From: an uncultured Eubacteriales bacterium
GTDB lineage: Bacteria > Bacillota > Clostridia > Oscillospirales > CAG-272
DNA length: 64,000 nt
NCBI GenBank assembly: GCA_934432675.1
Contig: CAKRYT010000005.1
Coordinates: forward strand, 62,001 to 126,000
Direction: 5' to 3'
Positions 10,001-17,880 of the stretch are shown one piece after another. Under the pieces are notes generated by a model. It saw only the letters and a list, made by a program, of their open reading frames with translations. It was not told where the DNA came from and ran no database searches. How positions within the stretch are numbered: the stretch's first letter is position 1; each line of letters begins with the position of its first letter. The position numbers and the translations under genes were made by a program.

Positions 10001-10306
10001 CAAACGGCGCGCGGTCGGGAAGCAAACGCCTCCCCCGTGACCGAGAGCGGCTACTATTTTGACCCGACGCACCTGGAAGCGGCATTTGACGCCCCCATCG
10101 GCGGCAAGAAGTCCGGTGGCTGCGCTTTCAAGGAGACAGAAGAACTCGCCGCCATGATCGAGACGGCGGAGACGGAACTGCGCCGCACCGCCGCCGCCAT
10201 GACGGGCGGCGTAATCTGCGCCAAACCGAAACCAGGCGATTACGGTCACTGCCAATACTGTTCATTTCGCGCCGTCTGCCGTTCGGCAGAGTCGGAATCT
10301 ACGTAA
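7028..10306 (+). CDS. addB: ATP-dependent helicase/nuclease AddB subunit
   Basis: The 1092-residue protein starts with a Walker A motif (GDAGSGKTT, residues 7-15). It has a UvrD-like inactive helicase body and a C-terminal PD-(D/E)XK nuclease domain with VVDYKTG at about residue 919. The four cysteines expected for the AddB iron-sulphur cluster are present: YKQCPLSDF at about 755 and CQYCSFRAVC near the C-terminus. Known: AddB pairs with AddA to resect double-strand breaks until a Chi site is met. Its length is a little below B. subtilis AddB. The start overlaps the winged-helix gene with GGGAGGA upstream. addA, normally next door, does not follow; the gene ends at a strong terminator. Identity is secure. 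Confidence 0.93.
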   Translation: MLTLILGDAGSGKTTAVADAVTTMLAGGRRVFLIVPEQETVSCERMMAERLPAAAPLTFEVTNFTRLSDTVFRKTGGLAARAASAAAEQVLMWRTLVGLSPLLKTMTERPNIGTVERMRDVMAELRAARLDTAALRTAAQNVGDTALADKLADYALIAETYRALHGEAYTGTADRLDLLAEMLTRYRPLDGFALYVDGFSSFTEQQYAVLSALIEQTDVTVTLCLPESAQHQISAADALHTVERLTRIASERSVPLCKKVLEGRRRCRSTVTDFVATRLFRTDYESLAPWEGAPDDALRLVEAFDPMEASDFVASDILRRVGAGEARFCDFTVVCSSNAYRDVIDAALRKCGIPYFFSVRDTLLTAEPVKLILAALSIIAGDWRREDVIAYLKCPLSGIAPGDTDAIALYTETWDIEGAGLRSDADWDMSPDGYGAPHTEGRKAYNRDFLARVNRTRRQYLPPLTALSEALLHDSGTPGRIRAITEFLLTLRLPEALDRRAEELRRAGDTVAAEDAARIWDVICDTFDTLTTLAGDTAMNLAEFTDLLKLLFRAVTLGQIPASTNEVTIADPATVRSGCVRHVYLLGATEGIFPKNVSEGRSFTETEREALLAAGVNATDATDLRAARELFAFYRALMLPSDTATVIWTRADTALRPTDPSEAVHRLRTLLGPHYPILISSLSTTPEALMAPALARERLGQMAGTPLGAAAYAALGYGEWGVTPTYRNDTLSLSETAAALQYPGDLHLSQTRIQSYKQCPLSDFCHYVVLLNEPERAAFRSDTAGTFVHAVLEQFLRLAAKYAMDYRRITPDDQKRLLDEVFPSVVAETLPEGEIRKPRVAHQLARLRRITAAIVSRICEDFAHTKFEPVFEELRIDDRNPETPTPYTIRADDGRHLRMYGVIDRVDAYRTEGNTYVRVVDYKTGNKIYNEKESVEKNDFQLLLYLSALLATDSPAFRREMGVAEGGSLLPGGAMYLASLAKDASTTAPPSQTARGREANASPVTESGYYFDPTHLEAAFDAPIGGKKSGGCAFKETEELAAMIETAETELRRTAAAMTGGVICAKPKPGDYGHCQYCSFRAVCRSAESEST

Positions 10307-10346
10307 TAACAACGAGGAGGAGCTATGTTTTCTTGGCTCCTCCCCG

Positions 10347-10380
10347 AAAAACAGCCACGGCGACTGCCGTGGCTGTTTTT
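10347..10380 (+). terminator. Rho-independent terminator after addB
   Basis: A 15-base perfect stem (10347-10361 with 10366-10380) has a 4-base loop and ends in TTTTT. It starts 40 bases past the addB stop. A weaker GGAGGAGC/GCTCCTCC hairpin lies just before it. Confidence 0.9.
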
Positions 10381-10493
10381 GTAGCGGAATGGTGTCCTGC
10401 AATCGCTTTTACCGCATCGGCGGCAGAAGCCGCGCGCCCCGTCGGTCATGTCGGGGGCGGTTGCCGAGCGTCGGATGCAGGCGTGTCGTACAT

Positions 10494-10509
10494 GCGGGGC
10501 ATGCCCCGC
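10494..10509. other. GC-rich palindrome downstream of tdk
   Basis: The palindrome GCGGGGCATGCCCCGC lies 18 bases past the tdk stop. It could form a hairpin at the end of the leftward transcript but has no U-tract, so it is not called a terminator. The rest of 10381-10526 shows nothing recognisable. Confidence 0.35.
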
Positions 10510-10526
10510 GGCTGTCCGGGCCGTGA

Positions 10527-11123
10527 TCAGGTGTAGATGCCCTTTGCCTCCTGCTCTGCGCGGCGGGTGAGCCAGCAACGGCGGCACATCGCCTGGTAAC
10601 GCCCGTTCCCTCCGAGGCAGACCTGCTCCCCGTGATAGAGCACGTTTCCGTCGTCATCGAAGCGCGCGTTGACCGTCGCCTTCGCGCCGCAACGGCAGAC
10701 CGACTTGATCTCCGCGATGGATTCGGCAATCTCGAAGAGCCGGCGCGAGCCCGGGAAAAGGTGCGTGAGAAAGTCCGTGGCGAGCCCAAAGCACAGGACA
10801 GGGACGTTGAAGTCAATAACAATCTGACCAAGCTGATCGACCTGCTCCGGTGAGAGAAACTGGCATTCATCGACGATAATGACGTCGGAGGTGCGATACG
10901 CCCCCGCGTACAGTGCGTAAAGATCACAGTCGAGCGGCACCGAGAGTGCCGGGGCAGAGAGCCCGATGCGGGAATGCACCACATTGATGCCGTCACGTGT
11001 GTCGGTCAGCGGTTTGATGAGCATGACTTTCATGCCACGCTCCTCGTAGTTGAACTTGGTGATCAGTGCCTGGGCTGTCTTGGAGCATCCCATCGCACCG
11101 TATTTGAAATACAGTTTCGCCAT
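10527..11123 (-). CDS. tdk: thymidine kinase (class II)
   Basis: The 198-residue protein has a P-loop variant YGAMGCSKTAQAL at its start, the DECQFL Walker B/lasso motif (about residue 87) and four zinc-binding cysteines (VCRCGAKAT and MCRRCW). Known: it phosphorylates thymidine (and deoxyuridine) with ATP for dTTP salvage in the cytoplasm. ATG 11123 gives the family's usual 190-200 residues; the 67-residue in-frame extension upstream is not conserved-looking. The ribosome site (AGGAAAGAAG) is modest. It follows the pyrimidine nucleoside phosphorylase in the same direction, so it fits a nucleoside salvage block, possibly as the last gene of that transcript. Confidence 0.92.
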   Translation of the reverse strand: MAKLYFKYGAMGCSKTAQALITKFNYEERGMKVMLIKPLTDTRDGINVVHSRIGLSAPALSVPLDCDLYALYAGAYRTSDVIIVDECQFLSPEQVDQLGQIVIDFNVPVLCFGLATDFLTHLFPGSRRLFEIAESIAEIKSVCRCGAKATVNARFDDDGNVLYHGEQVCLGGNGRYQAMCRRCWLTRRAEQEAKGIYT

Positions 11124-11181
11124 TTTCGGACTTCTTTCCTGTTGAAATATGATTGGTCGGTAAACCGGGCGGTGCCGTGCT

Positions 11182-11379
11182 TTACGGCTCCTCCCCGTTA
11201 TACGGCGCGGAAGGTACGCCCAAGCGGACGGCAACCGGTCGTTCCGACACAATAGAGGAGTCATGGACCATATTGAAACGTAGCATCCCGTCGCACCGGG
11301 ACAGGCGGCAAAGGAGCTGCGCAAAAAGGTGACAACGGGCAGTGCCGAAACGGGCGATGCAATGCACGCTGACGGGCAT
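11182..11379 (-). CDS. small hypothetical protein (65 aa) between pdp and tdk
   Basis: This is an open frame of 65 codons beginning MPVSVHCIARFG, 10 bases after the pdp stop, with AAGGGAGAGG close upstream of ATG. Composition is mixed and Cys-containing (Cys7, Cys18, Cys26, Cys31), with no signal or membrane segment and no family I recognise. Its position inside an otherwise tightly packed leftward salvage block and its ribosome site favour a real gene. The short length and lack of a recognisable fold leave it uncertain. Confidence 0.4.
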   Translation of the reverse strand: MPVSVHCIARFGTARCHLFAQLLCRLSRCDGMLRFNMVHDSSIVSERPVAVRLGVPSAPYNGEEP

Positions 11380-11389
11380 GCCCTCTCCC

Positions 11390-12697
11390 TTACTCGATGC
11401 GGTCAAAGATGAGCGGGCGAGGCTCCGGCGGGTTTGCCCCGATCCGCAGTGCCCGCATAAAGCGACGCTGCGCCTCGTCCAGGGTCGCCTCCGTTGACGT
11501 ATAGAGTGTGGCAATTCTCTCACCCTTCGTGACGGGTTCCCCGGTCTTTTTATCCAGCACGAAACCCGCCGTCATATCAATGACGCCGTCAATGGTGCTC
11601 CGCCCTGCCCCCAGCACAAGGCTGACTTCGCCGAGTTCCTCCGTGTCCATATGCGTGATATAGCCGTCTTCGGAGGCATAGATTTCCCTTTCGTAGGATG
11701 CACGCGGAAAACGGGAGGTATCCGCAATATAGGACGTGTCACCGCCCTGCACGCGCACCATATCCATGAGTTTTTTAAGGGCGCGCCCGCTGGATATCGC
11801 CTCCATGACCATCTCGTGGCAGGTGTCACGATCACCCATGCCGGCAAGGCAAAGCATCTCGGTCGAGAGCGCGACGGTCAGTGCCGTAAAGTCCTTTGGC
11901 CCCTCGCCACGCAGGGTACGGACCGCCTCAATGACCTCCAAAGAGTTCCCCACCGCGCGCCCGAGCGGCGCGTCCATATCTGTGATGAGGGCGCAGATTT
12001 TCTTGCCTGCGCGCTTGCCAATATCGACCATGAGGCGCGCAAGGGTGCGGCTGTCCTCCAAAGTTTTCATGAAACTGCCGCTGCCCGTCTTGACATCCAG
12101 TACGATGCAGTCATCGTTTGCCGCCAGTTTCTTCCCCATGATGCTCGCCGCGATGAGCGGCATACTGTCTACCGTCGCCGTCACGTCCCGCAACGCATAC
12201 AGTTTCTTGTCGGCGGGTGCGAGGGTGGCGGTCTGCCCGATGATGGCAATCCCGGTCTCGGCAACAGCCCGCTCAAACTCCTCCGTCGAGAGATCGGTGC
12301 GGAGTCCGGCGATGGCTTCCAGTTTATCCACCGTGCCGCCCGTATGCCCGAGGCCTCTGCCGCTCATCTTGGCGACCCGGAGACCGAGGGAGGCGACGAT
12401 CGGGGCGACGGCGATACTGGTCTTGTCACCGACACCACCCGTCGAATGTTTGTCGACGCGGAGCGAACAGATATGCGAGAGATCCAGTATATCACCGGAG
12501 TCGCGCACCGCGAGCGTCAGGTCCGTCGTCTCGCGCAGGTCCATCCCGCGGAAGTAGATCGCCATCAGCAGGGCGGACGCCTGGTAGTCCGGTACTGTCC
12601 CCGCCGTATAACCGCTGACGAACGCGCGGATTTCCTCCGTCGTGAGGGCTCCGCCGTCCCGCTTTTTCTTGATTAAATCATACATTCGGAGTGCCAT
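11390..12697 (-). CDS. pdp: pyrimidine-nucleoside phosphorylase
   Basis: The 435-residue protein begins MALRMYDLIKKKRDGGALT and shows the thymidine/pyrimidine phosphorylase signatures KHSTGGVGDK, MSGRGLGHTGGT and DVKTGSGSFM, plus the C-terminal PYNP domain. Known: it cleaves uridine and thymidine (and deoxyuridine) with phosphate to base plus (deoxy)ribose-1-phosphate in the cytoplasm. ATG 12697 has AAAGGGG seven bases upstream; the first in-frame ATG at 12718 has none. It follows the nucleoside transporter permeases after a 94-base gap with a hairpin, consistent with processing imported nucleosides. Confidence 0.94.
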   Translation of the reverse strand: MALRMYDLIKKKRDGGALTTEEIRAFVSGYTAGTVPDYQASALLMAIYFRGMDLRETTDLTLAVRDSGDILDLSHICSLRVDKHSTGGVGDKTSIAVAPIVASLGLRVAKMSGRGLGHTGGTVDKLEAIAGLRTDLSTEEFERAVAETGIAIIGQTATLAPADKKLYALRDVTATVDSMPLIAASIMGKKLAANDDCIVLDVKTGSGSFMKTLEDSRTLARLMVDIGKRAGKKICALITDMDAPLGRAVGNSLEVIEAVRTLRGEGPKDFTALTVALSTEMLCLAGMGDRDTCHEMVMEAISSGRALKKLMDMVRVQGGDTSYIADTSRFPRASYEREIYASEDGYITHMDTEELGEVSLVLGAGRSTIDGVIDMTAGFVLDKKTGEPVTKGERIATLYTSTEATLDEAQRRFMRALRIGANPPEPRPLIFDRIE

Positions 12698-12740
12698 CAG
12701 GTTCGCCCCTTTCATCAAGAAAATTCATCTGTGACGGGCC

Positions 12741-12761
12741 GCGCCCGCCTATGGCGGGCGC
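12741..12761 (-). other. intercistronic hairpin between permease and pdp
   Basis: A 9-base perfect stem (12741-12749 with 12753-12761) with a 3-base loop has no U-tract on either side. It is probably a processing or stability element rather than a terminator. Confidence 0.4.
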
Positions 12762-12791
12762 AGTCATCATCCCCCCGGTGCCCCCCGGGCG

Positions 12792-13730
12792 TTATCGCAT
12801 CCCCTTATCGTAAGGAATGCCCTCCGCCTTCGGTGCTCGGGATTTCTTGGAGGTGAGTGCCAGCACGATGAGCGATACGATGTACGGCAGCATTTTATAA
12901 ATGTCGCCGCTGATCGGCAGTTTTTGCAGGAAAGAGAAGCCCATATAGACGCTGGCAAGTGCCTGGAAGATGCCGAACAACAGTGCAGCGAGTGCGATAC
13001 GCACCGGCTTCCACTGCCCGAAGATCATTACGGCGAGAGCCAGGAATCCCATCCCCATCACGCCGGAATCAAAGTGCCAACTGCTGTTTGCTGCCGTGAT
13101 ATAGGTGATGCCGCCGACACCGCCGAACAGCCCGGAAATGATCACCCCGGCATATCGCATCTTAATGACGTCGATACCGAGAGATGCCGCCGCCTGGGGA
13201 TGCTCGCCGCAAGCCCGCAGACGAAGCCCGAAACGCGTCTTATAGAGCAGGACCGTTGCAATGGCAAAGAGGATCACCGTTACGATGACAAACCAGCTGA
13301 TCTCCATTTTTCCGATACGGAAAATCAGAGCTTCACGCTGATAGACATAGTTGATCTTTGTCGCCGCTTTCCCCTCAACTTTAAGGGTATACGATTTGGT
13401 GATGACCGTTGCCGCAGCGGCGCCAAGCATATTGATCGCCGTCCCTGCCAGGGTCTGATCCGCCTTGAAAGTAATGGATGCCACTGCGAGTAGCAGGGAT
13501 GCAATGATCCCCATACAAACGCTCGCAAGAAAAGCCACCAAAACCATTACGAAGGCATTTGCCGTTTCCGGCATGTTATATAGTGCCATGGCGCCGCCGA
13601 GCGCGCCGAAAATCATGATTCCCTCCAGCCCGATGTTGATCACCCCGGAGCGTTCGGCATACATACCGCCAAGCGCCACGAGCAGGAGAACGGAAGCAAA
13701 AACCAGTGTATATTGAATCAGCAGTATCAT
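12792..13730 (-). CDS. nucleoside ABC transporter permease (second)
   Basis: The 312-residue protein has about 8-9 membrane segments and the motifs of the BPD_transp_2 family (GVINIGLEGIMIFGALGG, GTAINMLG, RACGEHPQAAASLGI). It matches the NupQ/YufQ type of nucleoside permease used with BMP lipoproteins. ATG 13730 is one base after the preceding permease stop, with GGAGGAGG upstream; an in-frame extension of 31 very basic residues is rejected. Known: it forms the membrane channel with the partner permease at 13732-14982 and the duplicated ATPase. Confidence 0.92.
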   Translation of the reverse strand: MILLIQYTLVFASVLLLVALGGMYAERSGVINIGLEGIMIFGALGGAMALYNMPETANAFVMVLVAFLASVCMGIIASLLLAVASITFKADQTLAGTAINMLGAAAATVITKSYTLKVEGKAATKINYVYQREALIFRIGKMEISWFVIVTVILFAIATVLLYKTRFGLRLRACGEHPQAAASLGIDVIKMRYAGVIISGLFGGVGGITYITAANSSWHFDSGVMGMGFLALAVMIFGQWKPVRIALAALLFGIFQALASVYMGFSFLQKLPISGDIYKMLPYIVSLIVLALTSKKSRAPKAEGIPYDKGMR

Positions 13731-13731
13731 T

Positions 13732-14982
13732 TTATGCCTCCTCCTCTTTCGTTTCTTCCGCCGGGGCAGGTGCAGCCTCCGCCAGAATCTCCGTCTGCCG
13801 TGCCCGTTTTGCCGCTTTTTCATCCCGTGCCGCGAGTCTGCGCTGAATGAAGAGACGCATAAACAGAACGAATGCGCAGAGATATATGATGATCGAAACC
13901 ATCAGGTCGGCGACCTGAGGGTTATAATAGTTGGTGTCGAGCGTACTGCCGCCGACCGTGATATGCTGGATAAAATAGCCCGCAAACAATACACCGATCG
14001 GGTGGAGCCCGCCGAGGAAAGCGACCGCGATACCGTTGAAGCCCATCGCGGGGAGGGACGATGCTTTTACATAGTTTTCGATCCCGGTCAGGTAATAAGA
14101 AGCTGCCGCGAACCCTGCCAGTGCACCGGAAATCGTCATCGTCAGGATGATGTTCCGTTTGTCGTGCATACCGGCATACTTTGCCGCGTGTTTATTGAAG
14201 CCGGTGGCTTTCAGCTCGTACCCGAAGGTCGTGCGGTTGAGCACCACCCACACAAGGATCGCTACAATGATTGTCAGAGGCAAGGCAATCGTCGCGTACT
14301 CATTGTTCAGCAGCTTATCCAGCCCCAGGTGCGGCAGGATAGCCTTCGGCGCGTGATCCCTCAGATGATAGGTTTCGGAGAGATTGATATTCATCACGCG
14401 CGTGTCCTGCACCAGGTTGTTCACAAGATACAGTCCGATCCAGTTGAGCATGATGCAGGCAATGACCTCATTGATGTTGAAGAACGCTTTCAGCGCACCG
14501 GAAAGTGCCCCCCACAGGGCTCCGGCGAGGATCGCGAGCAACAGACAGAGAATCCAGGGGAGCTGCCATGCGTGTGCCGCATACAATGCAACGCCCATCG
14601 CGACGCAGTACTGCCCCGCCGCGCCGATATTGAAAAGTCCCGCTTTATAGGCAAACAGCACCGAGAGACTGCACATGATCAGGGGTGCCGTCAGGACCAG
14701 CGTATGGGCAAAATACTTTAGCCGAAGTTCGGGGCGCTTGTAGTTAAGAAAGTTCTTAAGGATGGCGAAAATCCCCTCACCTGCATGTGCGGGATTGATA
14801 AACAACAAGATGATAAACCCGATGAAGATGCCGAGCACCGCACAGGCAACCGATGCGAGGATGGTCTGCATGGCAGGTTTTCGTACGGACTGTAAAAGTC
14901 CCGCCTCCCGATCCGCATCCGAAACGAAAAAGTTTCTCACTGCTCGTCCGATGCGGGAAAAGAAATGTTTAATTTTCTCCAT
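13732..14982 (-). CDS. nucleoside ABC transporter permease (first)
   Basis: The 416-residue protein has a cytoplasmic N-terminal segment and then about 9-10 membrane helices. Motifs include KAGLFNIGAAGQYCVAMG, ACIMLNWIGLYLVN and KATGFNKHAAKYAGM, typical of the NupP/YufP branch. It ends in a charged Ala/Glu-rich tail. The start at 14982 overlaps the ATPase end by 14 bases and has GGAGGAG upstream. It works with the second permease, ATPase and BmpA-type lipoprotein to import nucleosides. Confidence 0.92.
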   Translation of the reverse strand: MEKIKHFFSRIGRAVRNFFVSDADREAGLLQSVRKPAMQTILASVACAVLGIFIGFIILLFINPAHAGEGIFAILKNFLNYKRPELRLKYFAHTLVLTAPLIMCSLSVLFAYKAGLFNIGAAGQYCVAMGVALYAAHAWQLPWILCLLLAILAGALWGALSGALKAFFNINEVIACIMLNWIGLYLVNNLVQDTRVMNINLSETYHLRDHAPKAILPHLGLDKLLNNEYATIALPLTIIVAILVWVVLNRTTFGYELKATGFNKHAAKYAGMHDKRNIILTMTISGALAGFAAASYYLTGIENYVKASSLPAMGFNGIAVAFLGGLHPIGVLFAGYFIQHITVGGSTLDTNYYNPQVADLMVSIIIYLCAFVLFMRLFIQRRLAARDEKAAKRARQTEILAEAAPAPAEETKEEEA

Positions 14983-16522
14983 GGTTTGTCTCCTCCGCCC
15001 CCCGACGTTTTGCACCTGCCATATAAAGACCCAGTTCCTGCGTCGTGGTTTCTTTCGGATCGAATTCTCCGACGATCTCCCCCTCGTACATGACGAGGAT
15101 CCTGTCCGACAGGTTCATGACCTCATCCAGCTCCAGCGATACCAGCAGGACGGCGTGCCCCCGGTCACGCTCCGCAACCAGTTCTTCATGTACCGTCTCG
15201 ATCGCACCGACATCGAGGCCGCGCGTCGGTTGTACGGCGATGAGCAACGGTGTGTCACGATCGATCTCACGTGCGATGATCGCCTTCTGCTGGTTGCCGC
15301 CCGACATGGAACGGGCGGTCGTCGTCGCCCCCTGCCCGGAACGGATGTCAAAACGGTCTATGAGCTTCTCCGCATAGGCACGCGTCCGATCAAAGCGGAT
15401 AAAACCGCGCTTTTGGAATTCCGGCTCAAAATACCGTTGCAGCACCAGATTCTGTTCCAGCGAATAGTCCAAAACCAACCCGTGCTTATGTCGATCCTCC
15501 GGAATATGGCTCATGCCGTGCGTGTTACGGTGGCGGATGCTCGCGTGCGTAACATCTTCACCGCAAAGGTGAATCTCGCCACGCTCGACCGGCATCAGCC
15601 CCGAAAGCGCATACACCAGCTCGCTCTGCCCATTGCCGTCGATGCCGGCAACGCACACGATCTCTCCCCGGCGAACCGTAAAGGAAACATCATGCACCGC
15701 ATCTTTCTTATGTATCTGGCTCCGAACGGAGAGCCCCCGCACATCCAGGATCACCTCGCCGGGGGTTGCCGGCGCTTTATCGACCGTAAACTTTACATCC
15801 CGCCCCACCATCATGTTGGAGAGTTGCTCTTTGGTGGTGTCCGCGATGTTGACCGTACCGATGCACTTGCCCTTACGAAGCACTGTACAGCGGTCGGCGA
15901 CCGCCATGATTTCATTGAGCTTATGGGTGATGAAAAGAATGGATTTACCCTCACGCGCAAGCCCGCGCATGATATTCATCAGCTCATCGATCTCCTGCGG
16001 AGTCAGCACCGCCGTCGGCTCGTCGAAAATCAGAATCTCATTGTCGCGATACAGCATCTTCAAGATCTCCGTCCTCTGCTGCATCCCGACCGTGATGTCC
16101 TCAATCTTCGCGTCCAGGTCCACTTGGAGCCCGTACTGCTCGGAGAGTGCGGCTACGCGCTCTCTCGCCTGTTTGGTGGTCAGAAAGCCCGCTTTACAGG
16201 GCTCCGCCCCGAGAATGATGTTGTCAAATACGGAAAACACTTCCACCAGTTTGAAGTGTTGGTGCACCATGCCGATGCCGAGCGCCGTCGCATCGTTCGG
16301 GGTACGGATATCCACGCGTTCTCCGTTTTTATAGATCTCTCCCTCCTCCGGCTGATAAAGCCCGAAGAGTACGCTCATCAGCGTCGACTTACCTGCCCCG
16401 TTCTCTCCGAGGAGGGCATGGATCTCACCGCGCTTCAGCTGTAATGTGATGTGATCGTTCGCAATAATGCCGGGAAATACCTTTGTGATATTCCGCATTT
16501 CAATAATATATTCGTTTTCCAT
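14969..16522 (-). CDS. nucleoside ABC transporter ATP-binding protein (fused double domain)
   Basis: The 517-residue protein has two ABC domains. The first (residues 1-240) has Walker A GENGAGKSTLMS, a VGMQQRTEIL signature and ILIFDEPTA. The second (250-510) has a degenerate Walker A region (GIDGNGQSEL), an MSGGNQQKAIIAREI signature and the VQPTRGLDVGA variant. This is the NupO/RbsA-like arrangement typical of BMP-type nucleoside importers. The start is not certain: ATG 16522 has GGTGG eight bases upstream, while an ATG at 16537 would add five residues. The gene follows bmpA after a stem-loop that probably lowers its expression relative to the binding protein. Confidence 0.93.
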   Translation of the reverse strand: MENEYIIEMRNITKVFPGIIANDHITLQLKRGEIHALLGENGAGKSTLMSVLFGLYQPEEGEIYKNGERVDIRTPNDATALGIGMVHQHFKLVEVFSVFDNIILGAEPCKAGFLTTKQARERVAALSEQYGLQVDLDAKIEDITVGMQQRTEILKMLYRDNEILIFDEPTAVLTPQEIDELMNIMRGLAREGKSILFITHKLNEIMAVADRCTVLRKGKCIGTVNIADTTKEQLSNMMVGRDVKFTVDKAPATPGEVILDVRGLSVRSQIHKKDAVHDVSFTVRRGEIVCVAGIDGNGQSELVYALSGLMPVERGEIHLCGEDVTHASIRHRNTHGMSHIPEDRHKHGLVLDYSLEQNLVLQRYFEPEFQKRGFIRFDRTRAYAEKLIDRFDIRSGQGATTTARSMSGGNQQKAIIAREIDRDTPLLIAVQPTRGLDVGAIETVHEELVAERDRGHAVLLVSLELDEVMNLSDRILVMYEGEIVGEFDPKETTTQELGLYMAGAKRRGAEETNHGEN

Positions 16523-16563
16523 ATTGACAACCACCATGCTCTGTATTTTAGTCGTAAAGTAAA

Positions 16564-16588
16564 GGGAAGGCGGTCAAGCCGCCTTCCC
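16564..16588 (-). terminator. hairpin/partial terminator between bmpA and the ATPase gene
   Basis: A 10-base perfect stem (16564-16573 with 16579-16588) is followed in the leftward direction by TTTACTTTACG. It lies 15 bases after the bmpA stop, where a leaky terminator would leave excess binding-protein mRNA. Confidence 0.6.
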
Positions 16589-16602
16589 TCCGAAATACCG
16601 TC

Positions 16603-17733
16603 TTACTTGATATTGGGGTATTGGGTAACGGTAATCGTTACGGTAGGCATAGCATCGGTCGCGCCGCTGACAGTGATCTCTTTGTCATACAGCTTCTTGA
16701 CCAGTGCCTTATAATCTTCCACGGTGAACTTTGTCATAGACCAGGTATCCATCGGCAGCTGGACATAGTTCAGCTTGGGATCCGTACCGGAAACCAAACC
16801 CATATTGGTGATCTTGCCGGCATAGGTGCTATCCCAGTTCTTACCGTCCTTCAGGATCAGATCGGTGAGCGCGGTATTGACAGTGGCAGCCAGACCCTTC
16901 ATAGCAGAAGTGATGCAAATGCCGTCGCCGTAGGTGCTGTTCATGATAGCAGACTGGTCGACATCAACGCCGATGACCTTTTTACCGACCTTCTTGGCTG
17001 CTTCGCAAGCGGATGTGTAGATACCGCCGCCGCAGGCAAATACGACCTCAACGCCCTTGGTACCGTACCAGGTATCCATCGCAGCAGTAATATCGGGATT
17101 GCCCTTGAACATACCGCCATAAACATATTCAACGGAAACCTCATTGGTAATGTTCAGCTCTTCAGCCGCCTTGTTTGCGCCCTGCAGGAAACCGTAGCCG
17201 AAACGGACAACAGCGGGAACCGCCATACCGCCGAGGAAGCCGAGCTTCTTGTAACCGTCTTTCACGGCGCCGTAGCCTGCCATGAAACCGGCGAGTTCTT
17301 CCTGATATACGAAAGAGGTCACGTTGCTCGGCACCTTGTAATCATTGCCGAAATCACCCGCGCCGCAGTCCAGTGCGATAAAGCGGATGTCGGAGTAACG
17401 GGAAGCAACATCCTTAATGGTATTTGCAAATGCATAACCGGGCATCACGATCACGTTGTAGCCCTCGCCGACGGCGAGATCAACGGAGGCGATACGGGAA
17501 GCGTCGCTGTCCCCTGCCGGTTTGAAGTACTTATAGTCGATCTTGTTGGTTTCACAGAACGCCTTGCACGCCTCGTGCGTTGTCTGGTTGAAGGACTGGT
17601 CGGTAATGTCGCCGTAGTCGGTGATCATTGCGACCGAATATTTACTCTTTTCATCCTTTCCGCAGGACGCGAGAACTGCCAAGGAACATACGACCATGAC
17701 GAGACAGAGTGCTATACTGATTACTCTTTTCAT
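16603..17733 (-). CDS. BMP-family nucleoside-binding lipoprotein
   Basis: The 376-residue protein has a signal peptide (MKRVISIALCLVMVVCSLAV) and lipobox LASC. The mature part has the Bmp/PnrA fold signatures: VAMITDYGDITDQSFNQ, EELAGFMAGYGA, KLGFLGGMAVP, VVFACGGGIY and KVIGVDVDQS. Known: these surface lipoproteins bind nucleosides and deliver them to the ABC permeases encoded immediately downstream. The start at 17733 has AGGAG ten bases upstream. It has its own consensus promoter with a 17-base palindrome at the start point, separate from the deoC promoter. Confidence 0.93.
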   Translation of the reverse strand: MKRVISIALCLVMVVCSLAVLASCGKDEKSKYSVAMITDYGDITDQSFNQTTHEACKAFCETNKIDYKYFKPAGDSDASRIASVDLAVGEGYNVIVMPGYAFANTIKDVASRYSDIRFIALDCGAGDFGNDYKVPSNVTSFVYQEELAGFMAGYGAVKDGYKKLGFLGGMAVPAVVRFGYGFLQGANKAAEELNITNEVSVEYVYGGMFKGNPDITAAMDTWYGTKGVEVVFACGGGIYTSACEAAKKVGKKVIGVDVDQSAIMNSTYGDGICITSAMKGLAATVNTALTDLILKDGKNWDSTYAGKITNMGLVSGTDPKLNYVQLPMDTWSMTKFTVEDYKALVKKLYDKEITVSGATDAMPTVTITVTQYPNIK

Positions 17734-17773
17734 GTTGCGCTTTCTCCTGTTTTTTATTTGGGTCATACCCATT

Positions 17774-17790
17774 CGGTACTCCCTGTACCG
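17774..17790 (-). promoter_or_regulatory. candidate operator at the bmpA transcription start
   Basis: The inverted repeat CGGTAC-N5-GTACCG lies 6 bases downstream of the -10 box, so it would cover the start point. A second small palindrome, GGGTCATACCC, lies at 17759-17769, and a GGGTCAT half repeats at 17809-17815. Regulation by a nucleoside-responsive factor is inference. Confidence 0.45.
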
Positions 17791-17795
17791 TTACA

Positions 17796-17824
17796 ATTAT
17801 ACCGTTCGGGTCATATTTTGTCAA
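17796..17824 (-). promoter_or_regulatory. sigma-A promoter of the bmpA-ABC-pdp transcript
   Basis: Reading leftward there is a perfect TTGACA, a 17-base spacer and TATAAT. The bmpA start codon is about 60 bases downstream. Confidence 0.9.
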
Positions 17825-17880
17825 TAAATTTCCAAAAAGTATTTATGACAGCGGGTGCGGATTGTGCACCTTGCATAATT

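Noticed and set aside
10325..10384. 19-codon frame after addB with a GGAGGAG ribosome-like site
   Set aside because: It runs through the terminator hairpin, and the ribosome-like sequence is one arm of a small hairpin; no support as a gene.
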